From: Cynocephalus volans
Taxonomy: Eukaryota; Chordata; Mammalia; Dermoptera; Cynocephalidae
Direction: 5' to 3'
Length of the DNA: 64,000 nt
Assembly (NCBI RefSeq): GCF_027409185.1
Contig: NC_084475.1
Span: 17,070,130 to 17,134,129 of the forward strand
The translations under genes and the position numbers were made by a program. Below, one piece after another: positions 1-11,900 of this stretch. Position 1 is the stretch's first letter. The number at the start of each line of letters is the position of its first letter. A model generated the notes under the pieces. It had not been told where the DNA came from. It made no database searches and saw only the letters and a list, made by a program, of their open reading frames with translations.

Positions 1-40
1 GCATTGACATAATACTATTATCTAATCTATAGGCTTTATT

Positions 41-142
41 GGGCTGGCTGGTGAGCTCAGTTGGTTAGAGCACAATCTTATAACACCAAGGTCACGGGTT
101 TCGATCAGTCGTCCCCCCCAAAATTAAATAAATAAATAAATG
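41..142 (+). repeat. tRNA-Ile-derived SINE, old monomer type
   Basis: Starts with GGGCTGGCTGGTGAGCTCAG (A-box-like) followed by a TTATAACACC anticodon-arm remnant, a GGGTTTCGATC B-box-like segment and an AAATAAATAAAT tail. This is the monomeric SINE form seen repeatedly in the window. Confidence 0.85.
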
Positions 143-221
143 GTATTTAGGAACCCAAGATGTGGGCATCATGTGCTCATTAATGGAGTGTCATTGCTTC
201 TAGGCTCTATCAGTTGACAGA

Positions 222-330
222 TCTGGGGAATATATGTATATGTGTGTGTTTATACATGCATACATGTATGTATACATATCCCTACACATATAATTCTATC
301 TACCCATCTATTTATCTATCTAAAATCATG
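222..330. repeat. TA/TG-rich and CTAT-rich simple sequence
   Basis: Alternating TATATGTATATGTGTGTG passes into a TATC/CTAT-rich stretch. It is imperfect, so probably an old microsatellite. Confidence 0.6.
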
Positions 331-669
331 AACTCATACTATTATCTCCAATTCTAGTCCAACACCATAGATTTTATTGTTTATTATAGTTTTGCCTCTT
401 TCCAAGTTTGTAACTTTCTATTCTGACAATGAGAAACTTAGCTCCCATTATCCTTAACATATTTGCTTATTTACTTAATCCTATAATACATTGAAAGTCC
501 TTTCAGAATTAGCAAGCCATGGTGCTGTGAGATACAAACCTATCCATCAACTAGAGTTCAATGTTGGCTGTTCTTTTTGTCTTCTGAGGATACGTGGTTG
601 AAATATAGTTTTGCCCCTTCTGTGTGGTTATGAATAGCATTTTAATATAGTTAGGTTCATTTACTTTCC

Positions 670-2750
670 TTTGCATTCCATTTTAGGATTTCCCCCCATC
701 CTGTTGATTTCATTATTATTTTTTGAGTATGTAAAGCACAAGTGCAAAACTGTGCAAAAAGGTGTACTCAGAGTAGTGCCACTCTCTCCTCTGACCCCTT
801 CCACCCGCTCATCCCTTCCACCCTTTTGCTATTCCTATTTACCCCCCTCAGGTAACCAATCTTACTAGGTTTTGGAGTATCTTTTCTTCATGTTTCTTTT
901 TGCAAACATAAGCAGATGCACACATATTTTCTTATTTCTTCTTTCCTATGTAAAAGATATAAGTACTATAAATGCTCTGTTGTCTTTCCTTTTTTTTTTA
1001 ACTTAACAATATATCCTAGAAATCATTCCACCTCAGTTCACACAGATCTTCCTCATTTTTTTCTAGCTGCAGGGTACTCCACTGTGTGGATGTTATCATT
1101 CTTTAAGTTTACATCTCCTGTGTCTCCAATATTTTGTAATTTCGAACAATGCTGCTGTGAATAACGTTGTGCAAATTAATTTTCTTATTGTTGGTGATAT
1201 ATCTTCAGGGTAAATTCCTAAGTATAGGATTGTTTGGTCAAAAGGTAAACACACATGTAGTTTTGTTTGATATTGCCTAATTCCCCTCCAGAGGGCTACA
1301 TCAATTTGTATTCTCACTAGCTATTACAAAAGTTCCCGTTTCCCCATGGACATGCCAACAAGCTTTTTAATTTCTGCAAATCTGATAGGCGAGAAATTGT
1401 ATTGCAGAGTAATTTTAGTTTGCATTTCTTTTTTTATGAATCAAGTTGAACATTTTTTACATGTTTAAGGGCTATTTTTATATCTTTTTTGAGGGAGTTG
1501 CTGTTCACATTTTTTGTCCATTTTTCTATTGGGGTTTTGGTCTTATTTCCCTCGACGTCCTTTAAATCCTTTATATGTGAAGGATATTAACTTTTTATCC
1601 ATGGTGTATATAGCAAACATTTTCTCTCAGTTTTTAATTCGTCTTTTGATCTTATGGTGATTTTTTGCCATGCAAAACTATTATTTTTATGTAGTAAAAT
1701 GTGTTAATCTTGTACTGCCTCTGGATTTTGAGTCATAGTTAGAAAACTTTTTCTTACATTCTGGTTAAAGAGGTATTTACCCATGAATTCTTAGTACTCT
1801 TGATGTTGGAGGAAGGGTCTGGGAGGCCTGGTGGTTGGCCTCCACCCACCCCATCTTACCAGGTACTTGATTCTGCCACAGGAAAGAATTCAAGAGCAGA
1901 GTCACAGTAGAAAATGAGAACAGATTTAATAAAATGAATAACAGATACAGATTTCACAGAGTGTGGCATAGCTCCAGAGACTGAGCAGGGCCCACTGCAA
2001 GTTTAACACAAAAGCAAGAAAAACAGCAAAGTTCAGTACACAGTGCAGGTTGGCTCAAGAGAGTGAGCAGCTGCTTGCTGAAAGTAAGTTTGATACAAAG
2101 AGAGTTTGATACAGGCAGAGTGCAGTTTTGACCCAGGAGAGTGAGCAACAGCCCTGCCTTCTGCTGGGATTTGGCTTTTATAGTTTCTCTGTCTAATGAA
2201 TATTCATTTGAGAGGTTGGTTGCCAGTTACAGTAACATTAGTCTTGCACAGGCTCAATTGGTCTCCTTTTTGGAGCATGTTCATTGGTCAGATCCCACCA
2301 CATGTACCAGATACATTCAAGAACATTCTGTGCTCTTTAGCACCCCTAGTGGAAGGTCATTTAGCTTTCCTACTGAGCATGCTCAGCCATTGGATTTGCA
2401 TAAGCCAGCCCCCTGAGTTCTCAATTTCCTCATGTTGATGCTGAAAATAGGTTTAACTAGGGACAGTAACTTTCCTCTAGGGGAGGGACTAAAGGAGAGC
2501 CTGGCAATCTTGAGGAATGACTTGAAACCCAGAGTCATGTCCTGAATCCTGAGCCCAGGGAAACTGAGCACCTCCTCTCTCACTCTTATCATTTCATTTT
2601 TAACATTTATATCTGTGAACCATCTGGAATTTATTCTTTTGTATGATGGGAGTTATAGATCTAGTTTGATTTCCTTCCAAATGGCTACCTGATTGATCAC
2701 CATTAATCACAAACCCAGTGATTTCCCTGTGTACTTGTGTCTATTTCTGG
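670..2750 (-). mobile_element. Old L1 3' end, minus strand, split by a class I LTR
   Basis: Read on the minus strand this resembles the end of L1 ORF2 and the 3' region of an old L1M-type element. Recognisable antisense phrases include the AACAATGCTGCTGTGAATAA segment and the GAGGGCTACATCAATTTGTA segment, which are typical of reversed L1. It carries many stops and resumes after the LTR at 1,801-2,582. Subfamily cannot be named by eye. Confidence 0.6.
1801..2582 (-). mobile_element. Solo LTR, class I ERV family, copy 1
   Basis: The LTR runs TG...CA and is flanked by CTCT on both sides (1,797-1,800 and 2,583-2,586), a 4-bp target duplication typical of class I ERVs. On the minus strand it has a TATAAAAGCC box (plus-strand GGCTTTTATAG near 2,170), an AATAAA-type signal downstream, and a GAATTCTTTCCTGTGG segment near its 3' end. 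No internal ERV sequence adjoins it. The same family occurs at 33,550-34,250 and at 57,200-57,623. Confidence 0.85.
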
Positions 2751-2949
2751 ACTTTCTATTCCATTCCACTAGTCTGTGTATTCATGCCTCAGTACCACAC
2801 TGTTTTAATTATAGAGGCCTTATAGTATGTCCATATTCGATAGAACTAGACCTCTCTCTTAGCTTCTCTTATTTAGATATTTCTAGGTATTCTTACCTGT
2901 TTATTCTTCTGTATGAATTTTAGTATCAATGTTGGTTTTAGAAAAACTA

Positions 2950-3600
2950 TTTTGGCATTTTTGTTGGAATTTGAGGAGGCAAATATGAGGGTAAAGGGCC
3001 TCTCTGCCTGTGTACTCATCTTTTCTCCTAACTAGATGTGGTGCCCAAGTCCCAAAGCTGTGGTGGCTAATGTCTTGATGGGGAAAGCATTTATTACTCT
3101 CCAGACCGGAGAAGTTGGCTTTAGGCTGTGGGAGCCCCTGGCCTGGACACTGTGGGTTGGTCTGTGCCCACTTGCCTCTCACTGGGTGCAGGGCATTGGG
3201 AAGGGGTGACCCTTGGGCCATCCGACCTTCAGCTGTGGGCACAAAGGCCTCCCAGGGCAACCTCCTCTACCTGATCCAGCTCCTGGGGGCATGGGCAGAT
3301 CTTCTCCACGCCTGTCCTGCCCAGGATTGCCTGTCCTGCCCAGGACTGCAGTTCTGGGTGACAGGCTGGAGCATCCCGAGTCCCATGCTCTCCCCTCTGC
3401 ACCTTTGCCTCTTGCTCCTCCCAGCCCTACACTCAGCTTTGTCCTTCAGGTTGCTGGTCTGAAGTGGACAATTTTCTGGCCCCACTCTGCACCAGCTCTT
3501 CCTTTTGAGGAGTCAACATTGGATCATCTACTGCAGCAGTGACTGGTCCCTCTCCCTCAAATACACCCCCAGCAGGGCCCTGCTACAGTCGGCTTTGTCC
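2950..3600. other. Non-coding stretch with a short direct duplication
   Basis: No gene is recognised; the small ORFs overlap on both strands and match nothing known to me. The phrase CCTGTCCTGCCCAGGA is directly repeated near 3,317-3,350. Confidence 0.4.
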
Positions 3601-3608
3601 ATCCCAAG

Positions 3609-4030
3609 TGTATTAGTCTATTTTGTGTTGCTATAACAGAATACCTGGAACTGGGTGATTTGTAAAGAAAAACAACATTTATTTGCTTACAGTTTCTGAG
3701 GCTGGAAAACCCAAAGTCCATCTGGTGGTGGTGGTGACAGTGACCCAGGGGTCTCACATTGCAAGATGGTGGAAGACAGCCAGGAAGACAGACTCTCCTC
3801 TTCTTATAAAGCCCTCAGTACCATGCCCTTGACCACCATTTTTAATCCATTCACTACTGCATGGTCCTACAATCCAATCACCTCTTTAAGGCTCCACCTT
3901 TCAATTCCCATAATAGGATTTCCCACCCTCTTAACAGTCACAGTGGGGGCTAAGTTTCTAATACATAAAACTTGGGGGACACAATTCAAGCTTCAATGAG
4001 TTTTGGGGGGACATAATTCAATCCACTACA
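3609..4030 (-). mobile_element. MaLR-like solo LTR, copy 1
   Basis: Begins TGTATTAGTCTATTTTGTGT and ends CCACTACA, with a perfect 5-bp duplication CCAAG at 3,604-3,608 and 4,031-4,035. TSD length and sequence fit ERVL-MaLR (MST/THE1-like) LTRs in reverse orientation. Sister copies lie at 42,102-42,684 and 50,355-50,760. Confidence 0.85.
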
Positions 4031-4507
4031 CCAAGCTTCCCCTGGATCCTTCCTCTCACCCATGAGGAAAGCTCAGGAGCAGGGGCTGGCAGCCATGCAG
4101 TACAGCAAAGGAGTGCCGAGGTGCCGCTGCCTGTTGTTGGGAGCTGGCATTGCACCCTTTTTGAGTAAAGGAAATCCACCAACTCATTGGAACCCAGAGC
4201 CATAAGTCTAAAGGACAGCTTTTTGTGTGTTTGTGTGTGTGTGCCTTCCACCCCTCTTATTGAGGGCCCTTATTCTGTTAGGATCCTTAGAATCTTCTAG
4301 GCTACACAGTTCAAATCCTGGAGATAGATGTCAAAGGGTAAGATGAACTGAAGTGTCTGGCTTAGCTCAAATTCTCACACGGGGTTTGAGAAAGAGAGCA
4401 GGTTGATGGGAAGATAGGTGAATGACAGGGGAAGAAAATGAGTTCCTTGTTGTTCCAGGCTTTATACGTGCAGTTATTTTAAAAATCCTTGTTGAAATGA
4501 ATACCCT

Positions 4508-4680
4508 GGGCCGGCCCGTGGCTCACTCGGGAGAGTGTGGTGCTGATAACACCAAGGCCACGGGTTCGGATCCCATATAAGGATGACCGGTTAGCTCACT
4601 TGGGAGAGTGTGGTGCTGACAACACCAAGTCAAGGGTTAAGGTCCCCTTACCGGTCATCTTTTGAATAATAAAAAAAAAA
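4508..4680 (+). repeat. Dimeric tRNA-Ile SINE
   Basis: The left arm GGCCGGCCCGTGGCTCACTC is followed by a right arm beginning near GACCGGTTAGCTCACTTGGG, ending GGTCATCTTTT and an A-rich tail. It is flanked by the 14-bp duplication GAAATGAATACCCT (4,494-4,507 and 4,681-4,694). Confidence 0.95.
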
Positions 4681-4739
4681 GAAATGAATACCCTAAGAGA
4701 CATTTTACAGACTAGAAAACCTGTCCTAAGGAAATGCTA

Positions 4740-5190
4740 AAGGATAATATTTTAAAGGGTAAAACCATGACTTAGACAAATATAAAATAAACACATTTCA
4801 AAGATTTTATTTAACTCATTAATTAATGAAGGAACCAGTAAGGTGCAAAAACTGGTTCAAAGGAGAATCGGAAGGACAGACACACGTATAGGTAATCAGG
4901 AATGCTGAAATGAATTTGCTACTAAGTGCAAAACTGCTCAGTCTCCATGGGGTAATAATTAATTGCATCTTCATTGTACAAAATTTATTTGCATCTCCAT
5001 GGGCAAGAATCTTTTGTATTGCTATTAGTTTTCTACAACGCACAGAATTGTCAAATAACTCAAAGGCAAGTAAGAGTGCAGACCCTTCCAGGAGTTATCT
5101 GACCCTTCCAGGAGGGTCCTCTAGACAATCTGTGGTGAAATTAAGTAATGCCTTCAAATTGCACAATTGCTAAATAGAAGATCTGGAATT
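4740..5190 (-). repeat. Old LTR-like repeat, possibly supplying the ST6GALNAC1 3' end
   Basis: Shares blocks with 24,470-24,900, such as TAAAACCATGACT against TAAAATCATGACT and CTCAAAGGCAA in both. That suggests a shared old repeat (LTR-like) rather than unique sequence. Family not identified. Confidence 0.35.
4984..4989 (-). terminator. ST6GALNAC1: Candidate poly(A) signal for ST6GALNAC1
   Basis: Plus-strand TTTATT reads AATAAA on the minus strand, about 740 nt past the stop codon (about 550 nt without the SINE at 5,206-5,386). Other TTTATT motifs near 4,806 are alternatives. Position is the only support. Confidence 0.3.
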
Positions 5191-5205
5191 AAAACCAAAT
5201 CTACA

Positions 5206-5386
5206 GGGCCGCCTCGTGGCTCACTCGGGAGAGTGCGGTGCTGATAACACCAAGGCTACGGGTTCGGATCCCTATATAGGGATGGCCGGTTCACTCACTT
5301 GGGAGAGCCTCGTGCTGACAACACCAAGCCAAGGGTTAAGATCCCCTTACCGGTCATCTTTTTAAAAAAAAAAAAAAAAAAAAAAC
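5206..5386 (+). repeat. Dimeric tRNA-Ile SINE in the ST6GALNAC1 3' flank
   Basis: Left and right arms plus a long A tail, flanked by ACCAAATCTACA at 5,194-5,205 and 5,387-5,398. It lies antisense to ST6GALNAC1, in the likely 3' UTR or just beyond it. Confidence 0.93.
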
Positions 5387-5731
5387 ACCAAATCTACATG
5401 TCTCTGTAAGTTCGGGCTATTTGCTCTGTACCAAGTAGCTTTTGGTCAAGTGATGAGGATTTTCAGCAGAAATCTGTGGTATTGACCACTCATCATCCCA
5501 TTTGGTTAAAAATCTCTGGTCTCAGGAAGGTCCATCAGAACCTATACCAATTTTCCAAAGGACTCCAAACGTCCATCAATCATTTGCCATCTTGAGGGAG
5601 TCTCCTCCTCTATAAGTCTTGAAGGGCTTGGAGCCTGGTCCGAGCCCTGGGAAAATGGTAGAAGAGCCTCAACACTCCCACTGCACCCGTGACGTGGAAC
5701 AGGTGCAGAGACTACACAGCCCAGGCTCCAG

Positions 5732-5923
5732 TCAGTTCTTTGCTTTGGCAGTTTCAGGACGCTGGTACAGCCGGATTACACCCTCATCATGTAACCGCTT
5801 CCAGACTGCTCTCTCTAACTTGAAGTCATGGTTTATGTAAAAGATCAGTCGTTTCCATGTCTTATCATAATAATGATCGGAAAAGCGTTCATGGCCCTCA
5901 GTGATGAAGCCATAGGCGCTCAC
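5732..5923 (-). CDS. ST6GALNAC1: ST6GALNAC1 coding exon 9 (terminal)
   Basis: Encodes residues 537-599 and the TGA stop at 5,732-5,734; the acceptor AG is at 5,924-5,925. It carries the end of sialylmotif S (VSAYGF), motif III HYYD and motif VS (H-x4-E within INHDFKLE). The C terminus ends AKAKN, as in the family. Confidence 0.97.
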   Translation of the reverse strand: MSAYGFITEGHERFSDHYYDKTWKRLIFYINHDFKLERAVWKRLHDEGVIRLYQRPETAKAKN

Positions 5924-8900
5924 CTGTGTAAAGGTTGGAGGAGAAATAGGGCCTGCAGTTGCTGCCTCCCAGGCTTCTTCTCATGGGCTAACTCTGTGGG
6001 TGGGGTGGGGGTCGGGAATCCCTTCATCCTGGTTTCATCCCTGGGAGTCTGGGTGCAGGTCCCCGGATGCACATGCACACATGCATGCACCCACACTCAT
6101 GCTCACTCCCCCTCCCTGTCAGAGGCATGTACCCAGCTCAGCAGCATCCATTGCTGAGCAGGTCCAGGAATAGCCCCGGAGCTGTTTCTACAGGTACTCC
6201 TGCTCCTGAAGTTGAGCCTTACCTGGTCACAGAGCTGAAGGGCAGTGAGGAGCAGGAAGGCCCCAGTGGTGGGGCGGTATATTCTCCAGTGGGCAGTATC
6301 CAGGGTCTTAGATCTCAAAAACCTGTGAAATACCCCAAATCCCCAACTGTCAGGAGTCTGCAACGATAAGAGGGACGTGGGCCCTCCACGTGCTTTCTGC
6401 TCTCACCTGTTCTTCATGTATCGGAGCAAGTCTGGGTGCAGCAACAGGTATCTGTCCAGTTGCAAGGCTTCCCGAAAAGCTTCCTGGGGCCTGTGCCTGT
6501 GATCGGGAATGGGTCACTCAGACTCAGTTCCCTTACCTGCCTGGTGTTGGCCAAATCAAGATCATGGGCATGACTGGTACCCCATCTCCGGGCGATAGCT
6601 AAGGCCGTCCCCACCTGTTCGACCCTTTACAGCTGCTCACTACACAGTTCAGCCTGAGGTAAGGGGGTGGGGGAGGGCAAGTGGGTACCTGAACCAGAAA
6701 AGGTTCTTTTTCACCAGGGTCTGATTCAGAAGCAGAGCTTCCAGCCACTCATAGTCCCGGGTGCCTTCCAAGAAGTGCAGGTAGCGGACGTCCTGAGGAC
6801 CAAGGACAATGAGTGGTCCAGGAGTACTGCCTTCAGGACCGCAGGCTGCGGTGGCCCAGCTCTGCCTGCAGACTGCCCACTTGCTCTTCTCTGGCCTAGT
6901 CTGGCTGTCCTCCCTGCTCTTGCCCCTCATGTGAACAGAGCCTGTACCAGCCACAGCCTCCATCCAGACACAAAACGCTCCTCTCCCTGTCTCACCCTCA
7001 CCCACCCTTATCCGGAGTCTGTGTGTGGCCAGGCCCGCTCCTCTTTGCTCACCTTCCCCAGAGGCACGTGCTGGAAACCTCGATTGCCCAGTATAAGAAG
7101 TGACTGGGTCAGGGAGAAGGCAGTAAAGCCATAGAAGGATGTCCGGGTACCCACATCCTGTTCGTAGCCTTTAATGAGAGCTCCACTCAATCTGTACAGA
7201 AAGACAAAATCAGACAGGACACTTGAGTGGAGGAGGGGAATAGCATTGAGGTAGACGGGGAAAGGAGAAACGGGGGAGGCAGCGGTTATATATACACCAA
7301 GAGAGCCCAGGAATTCCACCTTCCAGATACAGGCAGGAACCTGCTATCAGTTCTCTCAGAAGAACCCACACCTGCAGGAGAGGGGCTGGAAAGGGAGCTT
7401 GGAGTGGGACAACTTACCGGAACACGTAGTCATGACTGTCTATCTCTTGGCCCACGTGGGAGTTGTTCAGGATGCCCCCGTTGCCCACCACAGCACAAGT
7501 GATACACTTGGGGCTTCCAGGAGGGAGGCCGGCCAGGAGCAGCTGTTGCTGGGGCACTGGAGCGAAGCGTGTCACCACGTCCCGCACCACTGGAACAAGG
7601 CGGGGTGGGGGAGGGGAGAACGTTCAGAGCCCTGGGACAGGAATCCAGCCCATCATTTCTCCCAGGTCTGGTGGCCCCCAGGGAAGAGGCAGACCAGAGA
7701 CAGAAAGCAGCTTCCCTCTGCCCTCTCCTCGTGCACACCCAGCAGACTCCTCCTGGCATTAGGACTCACAGGAGTAATTGAGCTCCATGAAGCCGAAGGG
7801 CGGTGCGAAGTGCTCCAGGCGGTCCCACTCACTCTGGTTGAAGCGTCTGGAGTCCAGGAAGAGGGTGAGGTTGGGCAGAAAGAGATTCTGGAGCCACTGT
7901 GATTTGGATGCTTTGACCTTCACAGAGTCAGGGCACGTCTATGTGCAAGAGGACTAGGTTAGGCAGGGAGAGGCCCAGGAAGGCCATTGACCACAGGCTG
8001 GGGTGCAGGGTGCAGGGAGCAGAAAGCGAGCCAGGGTTTGCAAGAAGCACTCTGTGGGTGGGAGTGGTTAAGCCCAGGTGGTTCTTCTTAGGGTTGGAAG
8101 ACAGTGAAAGCTGTGGAATTGGCTTTGCAGGGAAGACAAGGCATTCTTGGGGATTAGGGCTGGCTTTGGTTGGGGTGTTCTCTGCTGTTATCCTGCTCCC
8201 TCCTCCTACCAGAAGATGAAGATTCTGGTGTCAAGCCCCAGAGCAGATCACACCCTCTTACCCCAGACTGATGACTCTCCAGACCTTCCTCGGGACTCCA
8301 GGGCAGGCCCCGCCTCGCTCACTGTCCTGTGCTGTGCACACCGGGATTCTGGGGCCTTCCTTCTCCTCCCCCATTTTGGCCACCATAGGAAGGAAGGATG
8401 GGAGGAGAGCAGCGTAGGGCGCTCGCTGTGCTGCATGATGAGCGTGGGCGGGACAGGATGAGCCTGGTGGGTGTGGGCTGCCTTTCAGGAGGGGCTTCAG
8501 AGCAGGAAGGCATAAGGGAGGGGGTAGTGGCAAAAACTCACCGTCTGCGGGCCCCCCACATCCAAGCTGTACTTGTCCTCAAAATCCCAACGAGGCTCGG
8601 ACTTGAAGTTGGTGGCCCTCAGTCCTTGGCCTCTTCGTGCAGTGGCGCTCTTGAAAGGGGCAGGGGGTGGGGTGACCTGGGCTTGCTTCTCCTTGGGTGG
8701 GACAACGACTGTGGTCGTTCCTTTCTTTCTCGTCCTCGTGGACACTGCTCCGGCGGTGGTCAATATTTGGTCCTGACTTCCTGGCATGAGCGTCTTTGCC
8801 GTGGTCGCCGCTCTGCCCTGCTTCTTCATTACCACGACCCTCGTGGTTGTCAGCTTCCCATCCTGGACTCCCCTGCCTTTGGTTGTCTTCAGGTCCTGAC

Positions 8901-11900
8901 TCTTCAGTGATGGGGCCTCTGGCCCTTCAGAGACCATCCTCGCGTCTTGACCTCTTGGTGACAGTGTGTCCAGCACGGTTTTCTCTTTTTCCTGACTCTT
9001 CAGTAAAGCCGTGTTTGCTGTGCCAGGCTCTGTGCCCTGCTTCTCCGGCGGTGCCTGGTCAGCCCCTGCTCCTCTGCTCCCTCCAGCGCTGTGGGCTGTG
9101 GGCTGGGGCTGTGTGTCGAGGACACTGTCCTCTTGCTCTGACTCTACATGGTCGGTTGCCCTCCTTCCCATTGTGGGTGACGCGGACTTCGCCTTTGGTA
9201 GTGTCTCTAGAGACCTTTCTTTAATGTTCTGCATATGTTGATACCTAGGGACAGAGGCAAATTTTGTTGAAGGCTGAAGATTGTAGAAACAGGTCCTAAG
9301 CACAACTAGTATTTATTCTTGTGCCTCAGGCAGGAGGAGATGAGGGAAGGGGTATCACCATCCACTACCCAAAATTGCACTGCACCCTTTGGCAATGCGT
9401 CTGGAAACTCACCTCTGACCAATAAAGAAACCTTGGCAATAGCAAGGAGTTCGGGGAGCTGGAACTGGATGCAAAGACCGGAGCTGAAAAATTTCCCTAG
9501 TGCTGTACCCCAGTGCCCTGTGCTTAGCCCTGGGCCACCAGTGTACCCTACCATCCCCCATCACTGAGTTCCAAGAATGAGTCTGTGTGACCCTTTCATC
9601 TAATGTCTGTGTGACTCAGTTGACTTTTTTTTTTTTTTAAATGAAGCGTAAGTAGCCAAGGTAACCTTGTTCACAAGGAATTAGGAGACACATTCATGTA
9701 AGTAAGGCCATTAGCTGCCAACCTTGATTTTGAAAGGTCTGCCTTAAAGATTTGCTTCAAACATATCAGGAGTCAAATCCCCCTTAAAAACAAACTCTTG
9801 CTTGTTGGCATAGTTAGGAAAAATACATATGCTCAACAAATATTTGTCAAGAGCTCACTGTATTGGCCACATCACAGGTTAGATGCTGGAGATCACAGAT
9901 GAAAGGTGTGTTTCCCAGCCACAAGCAAGAGGAAGTCTAGGGAGAGACAGTGGGTAAACAAGTACTGTAATCACACGGCCTGGGGGATGTGTGAACCTGG
10001 GGGGCACATGAAGGACGGGGCTCTGTCTGCCTTGCCTGGGAGCGAGGAAGGCTTCCCAGAGGAGCTTTTCCTCCACAGAGTAGGAGTTGGGAGGGGGCAG
10101 TTTCCGTCCTAGAAGCATGAGACCCACGGTGGGCGGGGGCTGTTGAATAACTACAGAACAGTGCAGGGCAGGGGAGGCAGGGCTGGATGATGATTCGCAC
10201 TGCATGTGAGATTACGAAGTTTACCATTTTTCCACTTGTTCAGGAGAAGTATTGAAGCATTTCAAGCGGAAGGTGGCTGGGGTGGGTGGTGCTGAAGGAA
10301 GGAAGTGGGTGGGGTGCTGAGCACAATCTGATTCCATCCTGGAATGCTTTTTCTGGTGGTGGTAAAAGAGGACTCACCTCTGATCTACTCAACAAAGCAA
10401 AAACCTAGCGAACAGCTCTTGTTACTCAGTGAAGCCTCTTGGTGGATTCACCCCCACTTCTGTTTCTTACCCCCAATCTCAAGAGGCCTGTGGAAGTTTT
10501 CCGTCCAAACTCCTGCAGCACTCTGCTGAGAGGAATTCTGTTGAACAACGTTTTCCCCATCTTGAACGTTTGCTCGGATGGGGCTGCCTGGCTGGCATGC
10601 ACGTTAACACGTCTGGGATTGGGAGTGATGAGGAGGCAGGGGTGGTCTTTCACATTATACAGACGGCACGTATGGAGAGCTGACCAGCTGCTCAGCAGTC
10701 ACGTGGGCCCTCAAGAGCTAAGGCACTCCTCTCTGAAAGCCAATCTAGAGGCAAGAGTGGTCCACTGACTCCCTGAAGGGCTATTTTGTGTGCAAATGAT
10801 ACAACTGATTGATGACTCCTTTAAGTTTTTCCTTTTTTTAAAATCCAAACCCTTCCCCTGGCTGCTTGCTGCCTCTGCCCACCACCACTAGCTGCATCTC
10901 CTGCCCTCTTTCTCTCACTGGCCCCAGGGCCTCCTTTACTAAACTAACTCGTCCTGCCTCAAGGGCCTGACCCTAGCTGTCCCCTCCACCTAGAACACTT
11001 ATTAACCAGATCTTTGCAAGATTTCTCATTCTTCAGGTCTCAGGTCACAGCTCACCTCCTTGGAGGCCTTCTCAGACCACCCCTCTCTTGGATACTTTCT
11101 TTCAAGTTCCCCTGCTCTTAACTATCCTTTGAATTTATCACCATCTGAAATGATCTTTGTTTTCCTGGGTATTGTCCATTCCCTGCTCCCCGCTTCCCTT
11201 CCCAGGCTGTGAGCTCTAGGAGAGCAGGAATCCTTGGGTCACTGCTGTGTCCCAAAGCTGAACTAGGCTCTGGCACAGAGAAGGTGAGCAACCTGTGCAA
11301 GGTCACACAGCACAGTACTTGGAATAGAGTAATAATTAGAATATTATTTGTTGAATAATGAATTGTTGTCTTATGGTCTTCAGTTTCCTGGTATGCAATA
11401 TGGGCACAAAATTTGAACTTAACTCTCAGGGTATGACACTTCACTTCTTAGCATATGATAAACACTCAAGAAATGGGAACAGAATATACAGTTTTGTGTC
11501 CTTCCAGGGTTCTTATTTTTCCACTCCCCATGAAGGGTGTGGGGGCTTCAAACTCTCTGCCTTTCCCATTCTGGACCTCAGTTTCCCCATCTGCAAAATC
11601 GCCAGCCCTCCATCCTGAGTCTTCTGTGCTAGGTTCCTGGGTTGTTTCAAGGAGTGTAGCGGTCCAGGCCTGGGTCCAACTTTCGCCTCCCATCCTCTTT
11701 TTCAAGGAAGCCCCAGAACAATGAATGGGAGGCTGGATAGTCTGTGCCCCTCCCCAGGTCCCTACAGAAGGAGGGAGCGTGTGACCTTCCTGTGGCTGGA
11801 CAAAGGGCCACTGCTGCCCTGGGTTCTCCAGTGGCCAAAGGGTGGGGCAGAGTCAAGGCTCAGGGAGCTCCCATTTTAGGTTACTCAGTATAGGCCAAAC

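Noticed and set aside
6667-7902. Plus-strand ORFs of 91-167 codons across the ST6GALNAC1 exons
   Set aside because: They are shadows of the minus-strand exons and cross its splice sites.
8248-8533. Pro/Ser-rich minus ORFs between ST6GALNAC1 exons 2 and 3
   Set aside because: Located in intron 2, without splice-compatible limits or family match.
9245-9303. Upstream extension of the ST6GALNAC1 exon 2 frame to an ATG at 9,303
   Set aside because: A clear CCCTAG acceptor at 9,245-9,246 and a matching exon 1 at 22,363-22,493 show it is intronic.
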